DNA of 64,000 nt from Ruegeria conchae (GTDB taxonomy: Bacteria > Pseudomonadota > Alphaproteobacteria > Rhodobacterales > Rhodobacteraceae). The notes under the pieces are model-generated. The model worked only from the letters and a program-made list of their open reading frames with translations, was not told where the DNA came from and did no database searches. Shown piece after piece: positions 60,863 to 64,000 of the stretch (the first letter of the stretch is position 1; each line of letters opens with the position of its first letter). The position numbers and the translations under genes were made by a program. The stretch lies in contig NZ_AEYW01000012.1 in assembly GCF_000192475.1 (NCBI RefSeq), positions 186,001 through 250,000 of the forward strand. Direction: 5' to 3'.

Positions 60863-61744
60863 TTGCCCAACCGTCCCTACGATCTACCACCTCTTAGTTC
60901 GCTGATCAGCTTCGAAGCAGCCGCGCGGCATGTCAGCTTCAAGACCGCGGCTGAAGAACTCAACGTCACCCCGGCCGCGATCAGCCATCAGGTCAAAGCG
61001 CTAGAGAATGAACTGCAATGCGGGTTGTTTGTGCGCCATCATCGCGGTGTTGAACTGACTGAAAGTGGGGCATACCTACTTGTCTCACTGCAACGCAGCC
61101 TAGAAGGGATCAGCGAGGCCCTTGGGCAATTGCGGCGCCAGTACGACAAAAAAGGCGTGACGATCCGCTCGACAACAGCGGTAAGCTCACTCTGGCTCAC
61201 ACCACGCCTTGCCCAATTCTGGAAACAACACGGACATGTTTCCGTTACGCAGGTTGTGACAGATCTCGGCGTCGACTCGTCGAAGTGTGATCTGAGCATC
61301 CATTACGGAGATTCCAGCCGTGAAACGGGTATTTTCAAGACGCTGTTTCATGACAACATCATGGCCTTATGCAGCCCCCGGTTTGCAGAACAAAACCCGA
61401 TTGAACGGGTCGACGAAATCGCTGGGCTTCCACTCATTCATCTTGATGCCCCGGATACCGGATGGACTGACTGGCGCGCGTGGACCCAAAAACTGGGGTA
61501 TGATGGCCCTTTGAACTCCGCCCATCGCGTCAACAATTACACGATTGCGCTTCAGGCCGCTCAAGACGATATGGGGGCAGTTTTAGGATGGGAGGGCTTG
61601 ACCTCGGAGCTAGTCGCATCCGGCAAACTCGTTAAGTTGTTGCCGCAGACCATTTCATCACAACTGGATTTTTACGTTAAACTGCACAACACCTCATCCG
61701 ACCGCGCAAAGCTCGTATTCAAATGGCTGGGTGAGGCGATTTAA
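60863..61744 (+). CDS. GcvA-like LysR-family regulator
   Basis: A 293-residue regulator with a TTG start at 60863; the sequence PLSSLISFEAAARHVSFKTAAEEL and HTH VTPAAISHQVKALE begin at the usual distance, so the TTG is credible. The rest is a standard effector-binding domain. It is divergent from the DMGDH-MttB-Ldh-DadA operon with 189 bases between and is its probable regulator. The effector is likely an N-methyl amine or amino acid, but cannot be read from sequence. Confidence 0.85.
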   Translation: MPNRPYDLPPLSSLISFEAAARHVSFKTAAEELNVTPAAISHQVKALENELQCGLFVRHHRGVELTESGAYLLVSLQRSLEGISEALGQLRRQYDKKGVTIRSTTAVSSLWLTPRLAQFWKQHGHVSVTQVVTDLGVDSSKCDLSIHYGDSSRETGIFKTLFHDNIMALCSPRFAEQNPIERVDEIAGLPLIHLDAPDTGWTDWRAWTQKLGYDGPLNSAHRVNNYTIALQAAQDDMGAVLGWEGLTSELVASGKLVKLLPQTISSQLDFYVKLHNTSSDRAKLVFKWLGEAI

Positions 61745-62100
61745 GAACACCTCGATCCGAGCGACGCCTTTATGCCCTGATTGTTTTGAGCGATCACGTA
61801 TCGTTGTCGGTCACCCTAACCTTATGTTGGCAGCAGCAAAAACCCTATTGTCACTTATCGGTCATTCTTCACCGGACAAACAACCAATGCTCTTATTCAA
61901 TGGTTTGAACACCACCGTCAGAGTAAACAAACTCACTTGAACATCCCCCCCTAAAGGGCATATTCCGTCGCGAAGAGTTGCATCCCGGTGGAATGTTCCG
62001 GACACCAATATCGGTACTGCGCCCATACGCTGAGCAATGGTTAAGTGTGTGGTTCCAATCGGAAGCGCACCGCTGGCGGGAAAAAGAAGGAATTTGATTA
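61745..62100. other. Intergenic region before UDP-glucose dehydrogenase
   Basis: These 356 bases contain no supportable gene. AAGGA lies about nine bases before the ATG at 62101. Otherwise I see nothing in it. Confidence 0.4.
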
Positions 62101-63423
62101 ATGCGTATTGCTATGATTGGTACCGGATATGTCGGCCTGGTGTCCGGAGTTTGCTTTTCAGATTTCGGGCACGACGTTGTTTGCGTTGACAAATCTGAGC
62201 GCAAGATCGAAATGCTTCAGGCCGGCGAGGTGCCGATTTATGAACCGGGCCTCGATGTACTTATGGCCAAGAATGTGTCTGCAGGCCGTCTGACATTCAC
62301 CACTGACTTAGCGTCAGCGGTCGATGGAGCAGACGCTGTGTTCATCGCAGTCGGAACGCCAACTCGACGCGGCGATGGCCATGCTGACCTGACTTATGTG
62401 ATGGCTGCAGCCGAAGAGATCGCGCAAGCTATAACTGAATATACGGTCGTAGTCACCAAATCGACTGTCCCGGTTGGTACCAATCGCAAGGTTCATGCAG
62501 TCGTATCAGCTGCCAATCCCAAGGCGAGTTTCGATGTAGCTTCGAACCCAGAATTCTTGCGCGAAGGTGCAGCAATTGATGATTTTATGCGCCCTGACCG
62601 TGTTGTTGTAGGCGTCGAAAGCGAACGCGCTGCAGAGGTTATGGCGGAAATATATCGCCCACTCTATCTGCGGGATTTCCCGATCCTAACCACCGATCTG
62701 GAAAGTGCCGAGATGATCAAATACGCCGCAAACGCATTTCTGGCGACAAAAATCACCTTCATCAACGAAATTGCGGGGCTGTGTGAACGTGCCGGTGGCG
62801 ATGTTAAGGAGGTCGCACGTGGCATCGGTCTTGATGGACGGATTGGCAACAAATTCCTGCACGCCGGGCCCGGCTATGGTGGCTCTTGTTTCCCGAAAGA
62901 TACCGCTGCACTTGCACGGATCGGGCAGGATCACGCGCATCCAATGCAGATCACCGAAACCGTCATCCGCGTCAATGACGAGGTCAAGAAGCGGATGATC
63001 GAAAAGATCCGGGAAGCCTGCGACGACAACTTCAACGGCAAAACGGTTGCGGTGCTGGGTGTGACCTTCAAACCCAACACTGACGACATGCGCGATGCAC
63101 CGTCTCTGACGATCGTTCCGGCCCTAATTGGTGGCGGTGCCCGTGTGCGCGTGGTTGATCCGCAAGGTCGTGCCGAAGGCGAGGCGCTGCTGCCGGGTGT
63201 CGAATGGTTGGATGATCCTTATGCCGCGGCCGCAGAAGCTGATGTTGTTGTTTTGCTGACAGAGTGGAACGAATTCCGTGCCTTGAATCTGAATGACCTG
63301 GCAGAAACTATGAAATCGGCCCGAATGGTTGATCTGCGCAACATCTACTCTTCCGCGTTGGTGTTAGGCTCAGGGTTTGAGACCTATGTCGGCGTCGGAG
63401 TTGGCGATCACACACAGATGTGA
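62101..63423 (+). CDS. UDP-glucose 6-dehydrogenase
   Basis: A 440-residue enzyme that oxidises UDP-glucose twice with NAD to UDP-glucuronate, a precursor of exopolysaccharide. The NAD motif is IGTGYVGLVSG, and the catalytic cysteine is C263 in GYGGSCFPKDT, with K207 in EMIKYAANAF. VTFKPNTDDMRDAPS marks the C-terminal domain. Length is normal. It stands alone, followed by a strong intrinsic terminator, and is not related to the catabolic genes to its left. Confidence 0.94.
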   Translation: MRIAMIGTGYVGLVSGVCFSDFGHDVVCVDKSERKIEMLQAGEVPIYEPGLDVLMAKNVSAGRLTFTTDLASAVDGADAVFIAVGTPTRRGDGHADLTYVMAAAEEIAQAITEYTVVVTKSTVPVGTNRKVHAVVSAANPKASFDVASNPEFLREGAAIDDFMRPDRVVVGVESERAAEVMAEIYRPLYLRDFPILTTDLESAEMIKYAANAFLATKITFINEIAGLCERAGGDVKEVARGIGLDGRIGNKFLHAGPGYGGSCFPKDTAALARIGQDHAHPMQITETVIRVNDEVKKRMIEKIREACDDNFNGKTVAVLGVTFKPNTDDMRDAPSLTIVPALIGGGARVRVVDPQGRAEGEALLPGVEWLDDPYAAAAEADVVVLLTEWNEFRALNLNDLAETMKSARMVDLRNIYSSALVLGSGFETYVGVGVGDHTQM

Positions 63424-63457
63424 CCAGCCACGAGATGTAATTTTATACCTAACAATG

Positions 63458-63490
63458 AAAATTGCCCGGCATTTAGCCGGGCAATTTTTT
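63458..63490 (+). terminator. Intrinsic terminator after UDP-glucose dehydrogenase
   Basis: A 13-bp stem, AAAATTGCCCGGC with GCCGGGCAATTTT, closes the loop ATTTA and runs straight into T residues. It is a textbook terminator, and the A-run on the other arm makes it work on both strands. Confidence 0.92.
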
Positions 63491-63498
63491 ATTACACC

Positions 63499-63600
63499 CT
63501 AGCGACGGCGTCGTTTATTCGCCAAGCCGATGAAGATCGACACGCAAGTCAGCGCCAGAACAATCGCAAACGGAAAGCCCGTTGCAATGGCCGCCTGAGG
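63499..63600 (-). pseudogene. C-terminal remnant resembling a BCCT-family (betaine/carnitine/choline) transporter
   Basis: On the minus strand a frame ending at the TAG at 63499-63501 reads PQAAIATGFPFAIVLAL and continues with a second hydrophobic stretch and a basic tail (KRRRR). That resembles the last membrane helix of BCCT transporters (LQAAAIATGxPFAIVLLL). An in-frame TGA stands just before it, and only short hydrophobic pieces in other frames lie further upstream. So the gene is truncated and frameshifted. The family call rests on a short segment. Confidence 0.5.
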
Positions 63601-64000
63601 TCACAGAGCCATTCCCCAGAGAGCCAGCCTACGAAATCAGAGCGATGAGCATCGGCACAAAAGAGGATATTATGAAATCCACCTGGCTCAATTGGAGGCC
63701 ATTCAAGTTTGTTGAAAGCTGGGTTATTCAGGGCCAATCCACCAGGTCGGTGTCAGCAGCGCAGCCATCTATCTAAATGGGCTGTCAAAAAAATCACGAG
63801 TGCTTCGGTTGGTCCAACGATCAAGCTAGCAATAACACCCCAATAATCGGCTCCCAAATTGTCCAACTTAAATTTCCGATTTGCTTCTACACTCCAAGTA
63901 TCGCGCGCATCAGGCATGCGTTGAAATCTGGTCGCTATATGGTCAACATTTCTTAGTTGGAATTAGACATTCGTTTCTTTGATTGTTGAATAAGCATTCT
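63601..64000. other. Right-end stretch without a supportable gene
   Basis: Frames here are short. On the minus strand a hydrophobic fragment (DFIISSFVPMLIALIS at about 63640-63690) may be a further piece of the decayed transporter in another frame. From about 63780 the sequence becomes AT-rich and I see no gene in it. Confidence 0.35.

Noticed and set aside
1-64000. tRNA, rRNA, CRISPR arrays, intact insertion sequences or phage genes
   Set aside because: Reading both strands I found no cloverleaf-like gene, spaced repeat array, transposase or integrase that I could support.

Overview
The window looks like a chromosomal stretch of a marine alphaproteobacterium of the Roseobacter group (Rhodobacteraceae). 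The protein families, the moderate-to-high GC, the many GcvA/LysR regulators next to N-methyl-amine catabolic operons, and two DMGDH-type flavoproteins with fused folate domains all suggest this. It is almost entirely catabolism and transport. I saw no rRNA, tRNA, CRISPR array or intact mobile element. The species assignment is inference from family resemblance only.

Region 1 (1-8279, + strand) is a sugar operon. It holds the end of an IlvD/Edd sugar-acid dehydratase, an SDR sugar dehydrogenase, DgoK, DgoA, an SMP-30 lactonase and a GH42 beta-galactosidase. Together these make a complete non-phosphorylating (De Ley-Doudoroff) galactoside route. It ends with a degenerate GH1 glycosidase fused to a glucokinase, and a PfkB fructokinase. 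Region 2 (8826-16221) has a TauABC-type ABC operon whose permease carries an unusual inserted domain, plus a Na/Pi cotransporter. Two equal-length paralogous LysR regulators lie around these genes.

Region 3 (16222-24841) has a dimethylglycine/sarcosine dehydrogenase-like protein, a GATase1-AraC regulator of the GbdR/CdhR kind, and a divergent acyl-CoA dehydrogenase / NDP-forming acyl-CoA synthetase / CaiD-like hydratase operon. This suggests carnitine- or butyrobetaine-like acyl-CoA metabolism. Region 4 (24911-36912) is the least explained. A HisC-like aminotransferase and a split TPP decarboxylase face a DoeB-like M14 deacylase and an aldehyde dehydrogenase. These are followed by a tightly coupled five-gene operon: Rieske oxygenase, two tandem unknown paralogues, a DUF1116 protein and an amidase. 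I regard it as a candidate undescribed pathway for an amide-containing nitrogen compound.

Region 5 (36993-44455) encodes a heterotetrameric sarcosine (or N-methylglutamate) oxidase with a RidA-like protein, a PhyH dioxygenase and a VanA-like Rieske oxygenase. Region 6 (44551-54379) has a GcvA-like regulator divergent from an M29-like protein, a membrane desaturase/hydroxylase and a Rieske ferredoxin. A polar amino-acid ABC transporter, an AhpD-like protein, an XRE-cupin regulator and a MATE exporter follow. Region 7 (54360-61744) is a four-gene operon (DMGDH, MttB-type methyltransferase, Ldh-family reductase, DadA-like oxidase) with a divergent GcvA-like regulator. Region 8 has UDP-glucose dehydrogenase and a decayed C-terminus that resembles a BCCT transporter.

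Taken together, the right 48 kb could take up quaternary or N-methylated compounds, shorten or activate their carbon chains, and remove methyl groups stepwise to amino acids. Each substrate assignment is inferred and needs experiment.
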